This document shows, piece by piece, positions 1 to 12,930 of a DNA stretch of 64,000 nucleotides. The translations under genes and the position numbers were made by a program. Each line of letters begins with the position of its first letter. Position 1 is the stretch's first letter. Under the pieces are notes generated by a model. That model saw only the letters and a list, made by a program, of their open reading frames with translations, ran no database searches and was not told the origin of the DNA. Source of the stretch: Collybia mongolica (Eukaryota; Basidiomycota; Agaricomycetes; Agaricales; Clitocybaceae); NCBI GenBank assembly GCA_013420905.1, contig JAAXNY010000009.1:248001-312000 (forward strand), in the 5' to 3' direction.

Positions 1-660
1 AAAGAAGACGCGGATGAGGTCTTCAAGTATGACATCTACTCATTTCACCGAAATACACCTTTGTGCATAAAAATGATTGGGCCAATATCATGTATGTATC
101 TTTCATGTGAAGCCAACCTTAGGCGACACTACCACAGACAAGGAAGGATGGCAAGCTACGTTCTTTACAGTGCAGTTTTTAACTTGATATCTAGGTGGAA
201 GTTATGGCTTGTGGACTAACCACTCATGACAGTGATTTATGTAATGATAGCGCGACGTCCCAAATTGGGTTTTGGCCGGCGAACTCATCATACTGGACAA
301 TTGAGCTCTTCGAAAACGTAAACTGACATGTCCATTCCAAACACAGAAACGTTATCAACACCCTAAAATGTCGGAAGTATTGTTTCACGGCCTATGCTGA
401 CATGTCTGAATTGTGCACGCACTCGATGGCTATTAGCTCCAACAAGTGGTTTACACGTCTTAGGGCCGTAAAGTCGCCGTTGTCCTTGTGCCCGTCCATC
501 ACCTCGTGTATTTCACCATGCTCATATACAACCTGAACGTGTACATTGTGGCCATCGATGCAACCTCGTGTGCTGCGCATGCCCGCCTCACCCGACCATA
601 TAATGTTCAGTAAATTCAGCTCAATTATCATATCCCCCAACCAATCTAAACTCACCAATC
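1..660. other. Intergenic / unassigned left edge
   Basis: No gene could be assigned. An 88-codon open frame on the minus strand (392-658) has somewhat protein-like composition, but no recognisable domain, splice partner or flanking exon, so it is not called. No repeat was noticed. Confidence 0.4.
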
Positions 661-978
661 ATGCCGCTCTTTCGTGATCGTCCCGTCCGCTCTACAATCG
701 CAGGTAGGTCTTTGGTTTTGAATTTACAAAGCCTTACCGATTAATTTTATAGTTGCGATCGCCATGTCCGTTGGACATTTCATCACAGGGTTGCTTACAT
801 CTGTTCGTAAGTGAATCAGTATTTTGTTACTTCGTGACTCCCAGATTACTTCATATCTTTCTTCACAGATGCGTTCCACCTGACCCAAACCTCGGTTGCC
901 ATATTGGCTGTCTCATCTCTGATGTTCCTGTTAGCCTGGTCGTTCATCTATCTCGATTATTGCTTATGGTCCCCCTAG
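661..978 (+). CDS. Small hypothetical membrane protein, three exons
   Basis: ATG at 661 opens a frame that continues through two introns with GT-AG borders (roughly 702-751 and 806-868) and ends at TAG 976-978, giving about 68 residues. The predicted product starts MPLFRDRPVRSTIA. Two hydrophobic stretches follow, one around IAMSVGHFITGLLTSV and one around VAILAVSSLMFLLAWSFIYL, so a small two-pass membrane protein is likely. Frame continuity across two introns plus the coherent hydrophobic pattern is the main support. I do not recognise the family and propose no function. The first, short exon and the lack of homology evidence make the model tentative; the real gene could be longer or a remnant. 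Confidence 0.4.
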
Positions 979-2324
979 TGTCACGATGCATCATAGACGA
1001 GATGGCCAAATGTTGACACAGGCACAGGAGGAAATCGTGTTGATATGCGGGTTTGGGCTGTTCTGGATGGGTGAGGGACTATTCTTGAGCTTTGCAGGGG
1101 ACCTCATTAATATTTTTCTCAAGCCGCTCTCCTTGCATGGCGAGCACTTTCACAGTCTTCGATGGACCCAGGAAAAGCAGGAGAGCTTGGTTTCGCTACA
1201 GAATCGGGTAGCTACCGAGAGCCTGGGTTCACGGGAGGCAGGAGGCCATATCCCTGTTCGAGTGATGACTTATACTGTGTGGTCGAAGACTATACCTTCT
1301 TCTAGAATGCCAACTTGCTAGAACACCCCAACATCTGTGTCACTACAGCGGGCTGCGCGGAGAGGTTTGTTCTATTACACAATATAGTCCCTCATTACTA
1401 TACCGGCAAGCGCATAAGTAGTGTATGTACCTTCCAAGGAATGCTTTAAAAGTATTTACAATTTCTCTATATATATATTTCTGCCCGGACACTGAACGTG
1501 AGGCTCAAAGTATCTTCGGCTCTTTGCTGGGTGGTGACGTCTCCGTGGTTGTTTTTGAAGGTTTGGCGCAAGTAGGTCTCTGTCGTTTTTCTCCCGCCAT
1601 GACTGAAGGAGCAACAGCCGAATCCAAATCCGAGTCCGAGTCTGATTCAATTTGGAGCGAAATAACCTTAGATATAGTCGGCCGGGCCTAATCAACGGCG
1701 AGCCGCAAAAGAGTGATAGAAGCTCATGTCGAATCCCACATAGTGAAAAACGAAACGTGGGATAAGCCGCTCTCCCGTGTCATACTGCCGTTTGATGTCA
1801 ATCTGGGCGGGATAAGTTAACGACATGATCAGGAGGGAGACCTTGGCTCACGATACGAGCGTAAATCGACATCTTGGTCTGGGTGGGCGCGAGTTGGAGT
1901 ACAACGAGAGATTGTAGAACAATTACTGCTTCATCAAGAGTCATCCACTCTGCTAGCTTCATTTCATAACCGGACAACAATCACTAATGTATGAGCCCAA
2001 GTAAACCCACTATGGCTTTTCGGTAAACGACGCGGATTTGAGTGAGTGGAAGTCTCATACTGTTTCCTCCAATACTTCTGCGACTAACTCCAACCTGACA
2101 GGGGGAAATGTGTCTGGAAAAGAACCTGTATCCTGAAGTTACTGATCCTGCTAGAGACAATCACATGAGATACTTAAATTTAATCCTGCATAAACCCATT
2201 ACCATGACACATCGATCGCGGGGTGGTGTAAAAAGTAGATACTATTATCCGGGTCGCTTGTTTATTTATTTCTTGAAACTACAGGGGGACTACTCACTTC
2301 CTGGACTTATAACACTAGAAGCAC
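979..2324. other. Unassigned interval
   Basis: Several open frames of 60-110 codons occur on both strands (for example plus strand 986-1321) but none shows a domain, credible splice partners or consistent codon use. I see no gene, RNA or repeat that I can support. Confidence 0.35.
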
Positions 2325-2964
2325 TTACTCATTCAATATAACTCCTGTCTCATACAGAAGTGGAAGATGTATATTCGGCAAAACGGCCATGGCCTTCTGA
2401 ATATCATTGGTGGCAATTGTGAGCCGTCGTGACTGGAAGCCGTCGTCCACAAGTTTCGTCGGAGGGTATTGACGCATGATGGCATACATGCGGCTCTGGT
2501 CCGCCTCTGCCGACTGCGTGGCCTGAGAGTAAAATATTTGCAACTGGTGGAGACGTCGTAAGGATCACGAGAAAGTTATGTTCCCCCCAACATACCTGTA
2601 TCTGATGAATGTTATTCAATGTTTTCGCCACTGACAGGCGGGCCCTAAGCACTTCTACTTCCTTCTCAGCCAACGCAGGTTTCTGATTTAATTTATGGTC
2701 GTTATTCGAATCAGGGGGGTGAGTTATCTGAGTGTCGGCAGGGTTCACCGTGCCGTTCCCTGGGTCCTGTAAGAGGCCGAGGATGATTTCCGCTTGTAGT
2801 CATTCTTTGGCACATTCTCCTTCCAGTTCTTCGAGGTATGATTTCTGGGATGAGTGAACATTAGTGTGCCTCCAGGCACGCCTTTCCATGTCAAGGAGTA
2901 AAGGTGGTCTGAGCTTTACCTTGAGCTGTTCAATTTCGTCCTTGACTTCTTTGTACCTTTTACC
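2325..2964 (-). pseudogene. Decayed coiled-coil protein gene (or fragment)
   Basis: Read on the minus strand, three exon-like blocks join with good splice sites: a block ending KEVKDEIEQLK (from about 2964), a second starting KSYLEELEGECAKE and running to LSVAKTLNNIHQIQ, and a third from LQIFYSQATQSAEADQ to the stop at 2325-2327. The sequence is rich in heptad-like Leu/Glu/Lys, as in a coiled coil. Inside the second block an in-frame TGA (2800-2802) interrupts the reading frame; the protein-like sequence continues directly after it (LQAEIILGLLQ). No start codon or upstream exon could be fixed. I do not recognise the parent family. The TGA makes this a probable pseudogene, although an unrecognised intron over the stop cannot be excluded. 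A GTAAGT right at the terminal stop leaves open a further 3' exon. Confidence 0.4.
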
Positions 2965-3353
2965 CTAGAACTCGACTAGCTTAGGAGTTAGAGAAGCATT
3001 GAGGAGGGGGGGGGGATGTTAGGCGTGAAGATATCTATTGAAGGTTAGAAGACCGAAGTAATCAAACTGCACTTGTTTCTTACATTGTAAAGGTTTTGGG
3101 GCGCCAGTAGAAATGGGGCGAAAGAAAGTTGCTAGCGCATGCATGGTTGATGTTCAAACAACTGAGGTTTGTGCTTGTAGCGCACTATGTATATAGCAGG
3201 AAATATAATGTCCTGTCATGGGCTGTAAACTTACAATCTGGCGATGCGAGGTAGGAGCGTGAGGTGTCCCTTGATTCTTGCATGTCAACAAAGTCAAAAC
3301 GTGTGAACGTTGGGCACGAATATATTCACACAAAATACAAGGTAGGTCGCACT
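2965..3353. other. Intergenic
   Basis: This stretch contains a run of ten or so G residues near 3006-3015 and presumably the 3' flank of the WBP1-like gene. Nothing else is recognisable. Confidence 0.4.
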
Positions 3354-4938
3354 CTATTCGGATTTGTGTCCTTTGCCCTTCTTTTGATCGCGGGAGTCCG
3401 CAGCCAGCCATATCGCTGAGAATAGGAAGAATGCAATGCTAGTGCTAATGGCACCAGTGTAATAAGGCCAGGCGGCACTGAGGAACCGCGGATACTCATC
3501 GTGTCGGGGAGGCACAACAGCTACAGTAGTCGAACTTTGGAGATATGTCAAACTACCCAATGTCTGATTAGTTTCGAAATGTTGGAAATTGCAGGCTTGC
3601 ACATACCCTTTGCGCTTGTAGTTGATAACAAACTTGAAGACACCATGTCTATCAGGGGCACGGAAGGTGACAGAGTACTTTCCTGGTTGGCCCTTCACGG
3701 GAAGTAATGCGGTACGAATATGGGGATCGAGCATAGTGAACTCGAGTTGAAGATCCGTCAATCCAGAGTATGGAATCCAGGTCGAAGACTTATGGTCGTA
3801 GCTTGAAATACGAGCTTCGTATACCTGTGGATTTGTCTAGACGGATGGTTAAAACATAATGATGGACTTACAATCTGGTCGTTGGTTGTGTACTGCTCAA
3901 GAGGAGTGGTGGAGTTCACACGATGATGAGTCGTCTCATCAATGCGAAGGACCATAGACTCATGGAAAGTCCACGCAGAAATATCGCGAACAAACTGTTC
4001 GTTGCCTGATTTGAGGCCCCTGGGAAACAATATTAGATAGATGAAAAAGTTGTATCGAGGCAGACATACTTGGCAACTTCCTTGTTTGCAAACTCATCGC
4101 TAAAGAGATCTACTCCTCCAACCCATGTGATTCGGGCACCGTTAAGAGTTTGGAAACCAGTGACCAAACCGAGGTGAGAACCCGCCCACAATCCTTCACC
4201 ACCTCTTTCCGCAGCGTCTGCCAATGCGTCTGAGGAGCCACCGTCGATTTCTGCGGCAAAACTTTCAGAAGGAGCCCGAAGGATTGGCACGAGCAGAGGG
4301 TTGTTTCCAAGGGAATGGGAAATGCCAGAGAACCAGACGGGAGGTAGGTTCGGCGTCAACATGGGATGGGATGCAGGTACAGGCACGGGGAGGACTGTCG
4401 CTGGTTCTGCGCGTTTGGGGAAGTACGACATCAAGGGTGATCCTGGTGGTGGAAGGATGAGGGAAAATTCTGCTGCAAGTGTGGATATAGCAGTTTGTTT
4501 TGACGAGAGCGCGACAATTATATTAGTGTTATGTGAGAGGAGATTCACTACAGACTGCGGAGTGAGATCCTTTGCAAGAACTGGTAGCAGAAAAGTTAGA
4601 TGAAGGCAATACAATGTGAAAGCGAGATACTTTTGGTTTCGGGCGCGAAGAGAATGACGTGGGCGAATGAAGGCGCATCAAATTCAGTAACTGTGGGGGT
4701 CTCAGCTTTAGGTGCGCGGAACGTAACGTCGTATCCTTGCTCTGTAATTGACAACGTAAGGTGGTTTCAGAAGAAAGTATAAGCTTTTGTACGCACCTCT
4801 CAAGCCATTGAAGAATATGGAGTAGTTGTCCTGCTGTTTTGGTTCCACAACCACAAGTACCGAGTCTCCTTTGCTCGATTTCGCATGGACAACACCCGCA
4901 AGTCCAATGGCACAGAATAAGGAACGGAAAAGGAGCAT
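3354..4938 (-). CDS. WBP1: Oligosaccharyltransferase 48-kDa subunit (WBP1/OST48)
   Basis: This is a five-exon gene of about 460 residues, the usual size for the family. The protein begins with a signal peptide (MLLFRSLFCAIGLAGVVHA), followed by the luminal GIFT-like region (VVVEPKQQDNYSIFFNGLRE, then QGYDVTFRAP), a long middle segment with VDLFSDEF, and the C-terminal part with WTFHESMVLRID, VFKFVINYKRKGY and YPRFLSAAWPYYTGA. A single C-terminal membrane span (TSIAFFLFSAIWLAA) leads to a short Lys-rich cytosolic tail. WBP1 is an essential, non-catalytic subunit of the ER oligosaccharyltransferase, which transfers the lipid-linked glycan to Asn residues of nascent secretory proteins. All four introns are about 47-55 nt with GT-AG borders. 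The gene is divergent from adenylate kinase with 306 bp between the start codons. The tail lacks an exact KKxx ending. The call rests on motif recognition along the full length. Confidence 0.93.
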
Positions 4939-5244
4939 GGCTGTCTGCGCCTCAAGGGTATACGAGGCTTGGCCGTTCAGAAATGATCAGAATTCAAGTT
5001 GCAGTATTTTCCCACCATCCAGAGTTACACGTCGTCGCGGGATATTTTTGGCACTGTATGCTGGTGGCGTGAAGACCAAACAGCGGAATGACACGTGCCG
5101 AGCCGGGCCGAACGGAGAGCCGAGTTCGGCTGCTTCCGCCGACGAAAACTCCGACCGAAATTCCTGTAAACGCCGCACGAACTTAAGGGACAGCGAAACC
5201 GAGTTGAACGCTTGTGCGGTCGTCCCATTTCTCAAGTTCTCGCA
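4939..5244. promoter_or_regulatory. Shared divergent promoter region, WBP1 / adenylate kinase
   Basis: The 306 bases between two outward-facing start codons must hold both core promoters and 5' leaders. I see no convincing TATA element; the half nearer adenylate kinase is CpG-rich (for example around 5035-5180). Bidirectional function is inferred from layout only. Confidence 0.5.
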
Positions 5245-6191
<947 letters not shown>

Positions 6192-6951
6192 AAGACTAGC
6201 GTAGTCCCGAGCACAGTACCGCGACGACCGGGGAATAAAAAACCTATTTCCATCGTTGCCTCCATCAGCCCTCTCATCAAAGCGCAAGTCGTCTCAGAGG
6301 GAGTCGAACCTGAATATTGAATGTTGCACGTCTGAAGTTTCATGCATCCCTAGCTGGAGATGGACCTGACGACCTCTTTCATAATCAGGAGTCAGCACAA
6401 GGAGTCAGCAACTCCATGATTAGCGCCACCTCATGTCACGTGGGTTCTTATGACTCTGACTTGACTTCGCATGTCCATCGCACCCCTAGTGCGTATGACA
6501 GCCCGCGCTGCTTGAGTACACCTGGCATCCAGCAGATCTAAAATTATTGCAAACTATTCACCCCAAGTTCATTGAGGCTGCTACATTAGGTATTTGTCTC
6601 AAGACTCAACGCCCAATTGATGTGGCTGAGAATCTCCGAGTATCTCCATTCACGCAACAAATTTGATCATCATCATCCGAAATGCAGCCAACAAGCATGT
6701 ACCCCATCAGTATCTCGTTGCCCACACTCTAAACAAGGTAGAGCTTTTATGGAAGGTCGGACGGCATTTGTCATACATATAGATCACTTCCCTCGCTTAC
6801 GGACCCGCACAGCTCGAGCTCTTAGCGATCGAAGAAGTTTCGGGCCTGCCTGAATTCCGTTACGCTTCTTCTTGTTTTTTTCTGCCCGTATATAAAGGAC
6901 CGGGGAAGAAACGACAAGCTGAGTCCCGAACCATTCCGCAGCACATTTTCG
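6192..6951. other. Intergenic, promoter side of the Zn2Cys6 gene
   Basis: No coding signal is convincing. A string resembling a tRNA B-box on the minus strand near 6301-6311 was examined and does not fold as a tRNA. The right end holds the TATA element listed separately. Confidence 0.4.
6889..6897 (+). promoter_or_regulatory. TATA box of the Zn2Cys6 gene
   Basis: TATATAAAG lies 55-63 bases upstream of the ATG at 6952, after a pyrimidine-rich stretch (about 6863-6882). Position and sequence fit a fungal core promoter; the transcription start is not known. Confidence 0.5.
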
Positions 6952-9105
6952 ATGCCTCCCTACAAGACAGAGTCTACATTACGACGCGGGACAGCATGCC
7001 TGTCGTGCCGGTAAGTGTGGCGCGATGTTTATCCCCACGTTTTGCTTACATTCACCGATCTGACAGAAAAAGAAAACTTGTAAGCACCTAAGCACTTATC
7101 ACTATCAACGCGCGCCGATTATATTGCCAGAAATGTGATGGGACACGACCTGTATGTCGGCAATGTGACAAAATGAACCGCGGCCACTTGTGTGCGTACG
7201 ATGACAAGCAGCAGAAGAGCCGGACGCAACTTCTAAAAGAACAACTTGCCATGTTGGAGAAAAGGTTACAGGAACTTGAATCTAACCCTTGTATGCCTTG
7301 CCTGCTAAGTTCTAAAATAGTTCACGCTTCTCATACATTCTCGTTTCAGCCGGGAGCCGATCATCACCCTCAGCATCATTCCAGTTAGACATGGAGTCGT
7401 ACAATTTCGAGTCCTTTGATGGCACTCCAGCAGTTTCACCATTCACGACTGGATCCCTCCAATTGCAAGATGTCGGATCCTCATCCTCGCCATCTTCATC
7501 TTCATCATCGCCTTCGATGTATGCATCGGCGCTATTTCCATCAGGGACGAGCAGTCTAGAAGGATTTGATTTCGATCCATCTCTGTACAGCCATTCCAAT
7601 ATTGCCAGTGACGCTAACGAGGACCAGGTGCACATGAGTTCGCTTCCCCCTGCCTCAAAGAAATACCTGTGAGCACATGCCAAACACAATCTCATTATAA
7701 TCTAACTTGTTAAATTTTAGGTTGGATGTTTTTGCGGCGCATAAGCATCAGTGTTGGTTCTACGGGAGCATGGAGCGTTTTCACCAGGGAGGGCATTTTC
7801 AGTCATATGCCGAAGAACCTCACCCTGCTCTGACGAACGCCATCTTTCTCCTCGCGTGTCATTTTTCTCAATCGCCATACTATTCGGAAATGGAGTCCGG
7901 GTTTTTTACTCAGACACTACACGAAATCAACGCGGCCCTTGACACCTCTGATCGCCTCGTAGATATTGTGCAAGCTTCCTCCTTGCTCGCAGTGTATCTT
8001 TATACAAATCACCGCGTACTAGAAGGTTATCGGCACGCCTTCTCAGCTATTCGGCTTGCCGTTGGCCTTGGCCTCCACCAGATTCGACCTCAGGATATCT
8101 CCGTTGCTTTGGGATTTCCTCAGCAATCATCCTTGATTCCACTCCCTATACCCCAAAACCACACTGAACTGACTGACAGAATATCTGCATTTTGGCAGGT
8201 TTTCATGGTCGACCGCTGCTGGTCAGTCGTCAATGGACTTCCCCTCGCTCTGCCAGATAAAGAAAACTCACAAACCCGGATTTTAACTCCTTGGCCGATC
8301 GGGTTCGATGTGTTTGATTGGGTAAGTATATTTTACTCCAACGCTGGTTTATTGCTGACTAGCACACAGGAGGACCACTCTGTCAAGGGACCTATTCAAA
8401 TGCTTTTCCAGGGGGAATCTGAATTTCCAACGACAATGTGCATGTCAGCGTTGAAAGCGAAAGCAGCCGCTCTTTATGAGCTCACATCACGACTGAAGGC
8501 CGACAAAAGCGAGTGGATCGACTACTGCTTCGCGGAATCAGCACTCCAGCGTTTCTCATCGACATTACCGTCTCAATCTGACCCAACGGGGCGCACCTCC
8601 CCAACCCTCGACCATGACTACTTCACAATTCAAACGATGATTTACACATCTTTCATCCACCTACAACAGGGTGTAGTTTTCGACGAGCGGGCATTCAAGG
8701 CGGCGAATTCCATTGTTCGGCTTGTACGCCAGTTGAGTGAGGCCGACTATCAATATATCGATCCCATCATGAGCGTTAGTGTACTCGATGTTTACTTTTG
8801 TCTCTTTACTGATGAAATATACCTCAGGCTTGTTGGCATACCGCGTCCAAGATATTCACTCGTGTTCTCACCAATATCGACAAAGTGAATAACTATACCG
8901 GAGACATCACGAACATTATTCATGTTAGCAACCAGGGCCTGGACACGTTACTCAGTGCTCTGAAAGTCTTGGGCGCGTTTTCAGCTCTGTCGAGTATGTC
9001 GGCATAGTTTCCCTTCAAAAACTTACCCTGAACGCCATCTTTTCTCCAGGTGATCTCGCTTCGAAACTCGAGCGGGTGAGCAACCATTCACGATCGATCT
9101 TGTGA
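6952..9105 (+). CDS. Zn2Cys6 (Gal4-type) transcription factor with fungal-specific TF domain
   Basis: Eight exons encode about 600 residues. The N-terminal binuclear zinc cluster reads CLSCRKRKLKC followed by VCRQC and HLC, with spacing C-x2-C-x6-C-x6-C-x2-C-x8-C; it is assembled from three small exons. A linker helix (LLKEQLAMLEKRLQEL), likely for dimerisation, follows, then a Ser-rich low-complexity segment (about residues 95-140), then the fungal-specific transcription factor domain with LLACHFSQSPYYSEM, HRVLEGYRHAFSAIRLAVGLGLH and FWQVFMVDRCWSVVNGLPLALP. Frame continuity puts two more introns near the 3' end (about 8787-8826 and 8994-9049), and the protein then ends SNHSRSIL at TGA 9103-9105. 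The family binds CGG-type half-sites and controls carbon, nitrogen or secondary metabolism; no target can be inferred here because no metabolic cluster is adjacent. Confidence 0.88.
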
Positions 9106-12100
9106 GCAAGCGTCCACGGCGCGCCCCCAATACCCAACTTAAGCCATAATATTGGTCCATCATTCATATAAATTTATTGCGCCGCGCTTTGAAACTAATT
9201 TCACATCCTTATAAACCACATACCCGTCCAGGTATCACCTGTCCATCCTCTACCTACATTTGTATAATTAGCACTCAATACGGAGATATTGGAATAATCA
9301 TGCCTCATCTTTCGTTGCACTTTAACATTTAGCCTGATGTTCTCAGTGGGACTAAATCGGTTGAAACATAGCATCCATCGAAGATCGTTGGTTGGCATTC
9401 TGATGTAAGATTTAAATTCATTTTACTGCACAGCAAAACACTTGATTCTAGACTATTTCCCCATGACATCCGCTCGTTACTTACCAAAATGAAAAAGGCG
9501 GATCGTAGAATCAATGGACTTGTGGGTTTCTTTGACTTCTAGACATGATCTTGAAAACGTGGAGGAGTCTGTTTGATCTCCGATGAACCTGACGACTGAG
9601 AATAGAAACGACTGGATCTTTCAAACACGATCGAAACGGACCTCTTGGCTTGATTTTTTTTTTCTGAATCCATAAGGAAGATTACCGTTATCGACGCCCG
9701 ACTCCTACCCACATTGCTATGAGCGTGCAAACGATGACCCTTTATTATTCGCCGTTGACCCTTATTTCAGCACTCTACAAGACGCTACATCATGCATCAT
9801 CATTTAATTTCATCAAGTCCAAGGAGACCCTATGTAGGAGGCCGCATTCCAAAGGAACACTTGGATGTAGCGGACTCGTACCGCCCTAAACTTCCATGAA
9901 AAATCTTCGGGTATTTAGTCGAAGCGGTCACTAGATAGTGTGGTTAGTGTTATCGAGTATCAAGCCAAGCGAAAGAAAAATCCTGAGTATCATACACATC
10001 AACGGGTAAGGTAGACACTAAGACATGAAGGCGGTGGCGCACATCAGTGGGATTGACTTTTACACCTCATTGCTTGAGCCCTGAAAGTCAGAAATCGCCC
10101 CGTAGACCCCGAGGTAAGAAACTACGAAGTACCTAGCCTCATAAAATAAAGGGATTGCAGGCTGCAGGCTGCAGTTTGGGTTCTGTTGTACTCAAGATCT
10201 CTATGGGGCATTATTTCATAGTGATCGTCCCGCTGGCCAACGTTGGCCAAGGTGCACACGAATCTTGGGTGTACATGTGTAATGCCCAAGTGTTCAATCG
10301 AGGTGCGCATCCCCTTTCAGCACCCCCTCCCCCACTGGGCACCGCGACACGTAATAGATGCTTGGTTATGAGCTTGGCTGGAGCGGAAGAGAAACTCGAG
10401 CGCCCCAAACACCCGACCATGCAGAGTCAGGCAGAGTCCGCGACTCAGTTGGTTGAAGAGGTATGGATGTGCCATGGAGGTCGATTTCCGACATTCCGAA
10501 AAATGGCCCCGGCATGTGCATGCGATCATTCTGACATTGCTCGAGCGCGACCCATATTTGTTGGAAATGTATGTAAGAGAATCCAGATTTGCGGTGTTTC
10601 GACTTGAGCGCCCCGAGTTGAGAAGTACGGCTGTCTCGGGGTAGGTTCACCACATGAGCAGGAATCCCCGGCTGAGGTGGGGAATAGACCGCGAAGCGCG
10701 GAGGGGGCGTTGGGTTGGATGACGTCGGCTCCAAAACGCACAGCCGCTGTCTACTTCGAGAACAATCAGGCGACCCCAAAACACTCCGAGATTATGTGAC
10801 GGTATACGGGCTCCGAGTCGGAACCAATGAGCTCAGACAGACTTCAACAACGGTGACGGTCGTATCTTTACAGGGTGCGGAGGAAATATCCGAGCGAGTC
10901 TCGGATCAGCTCGCCGATGTAGGAGCGGTGCCGGCCAAGAGTCCATCTGAATGAATGATCAGATGTAAAGTTAGTGAAAATACCCGGATTGCTGATTTGA
11001 ATATGCATCCGGAAACCACTTGTGCACGTCCTTTGTGGCGATCATGTGAGAAAATAAGTCATTACAATAGCAGAGAGTCCAAGGACTGAGAAAAGTAATG
11101 TTGACTGATATCAATGAATGACAGAATTGGGGTAAAGGTGTGAGAGGGAAGTCTTGAGAATTTAGATGTGGGAGTGCGGGACGCTTGTACATTTTAGATG
11201 CCCCAGAGGCCCGGAATTGAGATATTCATAGTGTCTGAACATCCCTAAAAACAACGACTAGTATTAGATAACAGAAAATTACTTGCCGGAGTAGTACCGT
11301 CATCAGCCATGTGCAATTAAAGCTAAACGTCAGGTTTGAAGTGATTGGTCGAAATCTGGCAATAACGACCTCCACAGGACATTCCTCAAAGCCTATATTA
11401 GATATTACTACTTCAATCCTCAGAAGTGCCGAGTCGTCAAACAAATGTGTCCGTCTTGGGGCGCGTGTCTTGGCATTCTCTTGGTTAATATTTGGTGGGG
11501 TGCACTCGGATCCCCTATTTGACTGTGGATTCGCAGGACAGGTGCCCTTTGGACGTTAGGTTTATAAGGTTTGTGGTTTGCTCGAATAGAGATGCTTCAA
11601 TCGTGGTCTTGAAAGGAGTAGAATCTGAAAACGATATTGTCCGAAAGTGCTTCCTGCATTCCAGTCACGACTATCGCTTGGTTTGGGTCGCGTATTGTTA
11701 GTCGTAGGGGACGGATTAAAGCATACGGACGAAGGCTTGGTTTTCTTGACATGTGCCAAGCTCCTGACTCCTAAGGCGTCCGATTTCAAATATTAGTTAG
11801 TACGGACCCATGGCCTCCCATAGCAAGGAATAATAGTAGACCTTATTAGCATGTCTGATGAGGATCTGATGTTCGATTGAAATTGGGAGCAAACATCACG
11901 TACAAGGTGTAATGAAAAGTTAGAAAGCGCGCGCGGTCGAAGTAAGAGCAATTCACGACCATGTAGCACGTCATTCAGTGCGTGTTTTGCAGAGATTTTT
12001 TAAATTATGACCTCATTATAAGCCTAGAGCGCTGGTTTGTGAAGAACGTACCATCATAGATGATCACTAGATGACCTCAATGTCAAGTCTTTTGACTACC

Positions 12101-12930
12101 ACCGGTATTTGATGCATGTGATGATGGGAATTCACCATCCTGTTGGAACTCGCAAGCAGCAACAGACCGAAAAGTCTTAGTTTGGGTCTCTAGAAAGGGA
12201 ATACTAGTAATCACAGCGAGTGTAATATTGATGTATGGGATAAGAAAGAGGAGCTCTTGCTATGGGATGAACGTTCTACGATATCCTTTGTGTGCATGAA
12301 TTTGAGTTAAAGGGGGAAGCATGCTGAATAAGGAAATAAGTAAGACATGTGTGACAGCCGCCGGCAAGCTTCGCTTGTAACGGCCATAACTCTAAATTGT
12401 TTGACGCCCGGCCCCCTCAATACCTTATATTCCCTCACGCCTTTCTCCTGTATCTTATCTCCTTTTTGTGTTTCTTTAACCTTCGCATTGAACACCGTGG
12501 ATAATCTCCGAATACACCCACACGACGCTCCTTATATTACTTAAGACCGGGCTCCTTGATTATTCACCACTCAAGGTGAGTGTAACATCCTGAATATCAC
12601 CCCTGTAGAACTGACACCATCTCCAGTAAAGGGTACTCCGTATTTTTGACAACCTCAGTGACGCTAAATCAGCAGCATAAACGATCAGTTCAGGAGACTT
12701 CTCCGGTACACCGCCCGTCTCGAGGGACACGGTCATTTTTTTGACCGTCTTTTTATCTCGCCCTTTCATTTTTTTCGAGCCTTGCGTCGAAACCGCCCTG
12801 GGTCGACGCCTCTTCTTTACGCCTGTTGAGCGTTCAAGGCCAAGGTCAGCCTCGTTGTGTATTTTTATAGGTCATAATCGACCCCTTACGCAGGTGGGTC
12901 CTCGCTTACATTTTATTAAGATAATGACTG
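9106..12930. other. Gene-poor interval of about 3.8 kb
   Basis: Only scattered open frames of 60-150 codons are present, on both strands and mostly overlapping antisense (for example 10155-10779). None has a recognisable domain or believable exon chain. No terminal inverted repeats, LTRs or transposase fragments were found by eye. A short triplicated GCAGGCT/GCAGGCTGCAG motif sits near 10157-10174. The last 200 bases are presumably promoter and 5' leader of the CBM21 gene. Confidence 0.45.

Noticed and set aside
392..658. 88-codon minus-strand open frame
   Set aside because: Somewhat protein-like, but no domain, no splice partner and no second line of evidence.
986..1321. 111-codon plus-strand open frame just after the small membrane protein
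   Set aside because: It would need an intron of under 30 bases to join the upstream exons, and alone it shows no family features.
6228..6340. Possible tRNA on the minus strand (B-box-like GGTTCGACTCC)
   Set aside because: The T-arm does not pair, no A-box lies at the right distance, and no acceptor stem can be drawn.
10155..10779. Overlapping open frames on both strands
   Set aside because: Mutually antisense and without domain or splice context; typical of GC-richer non-coding sequence.
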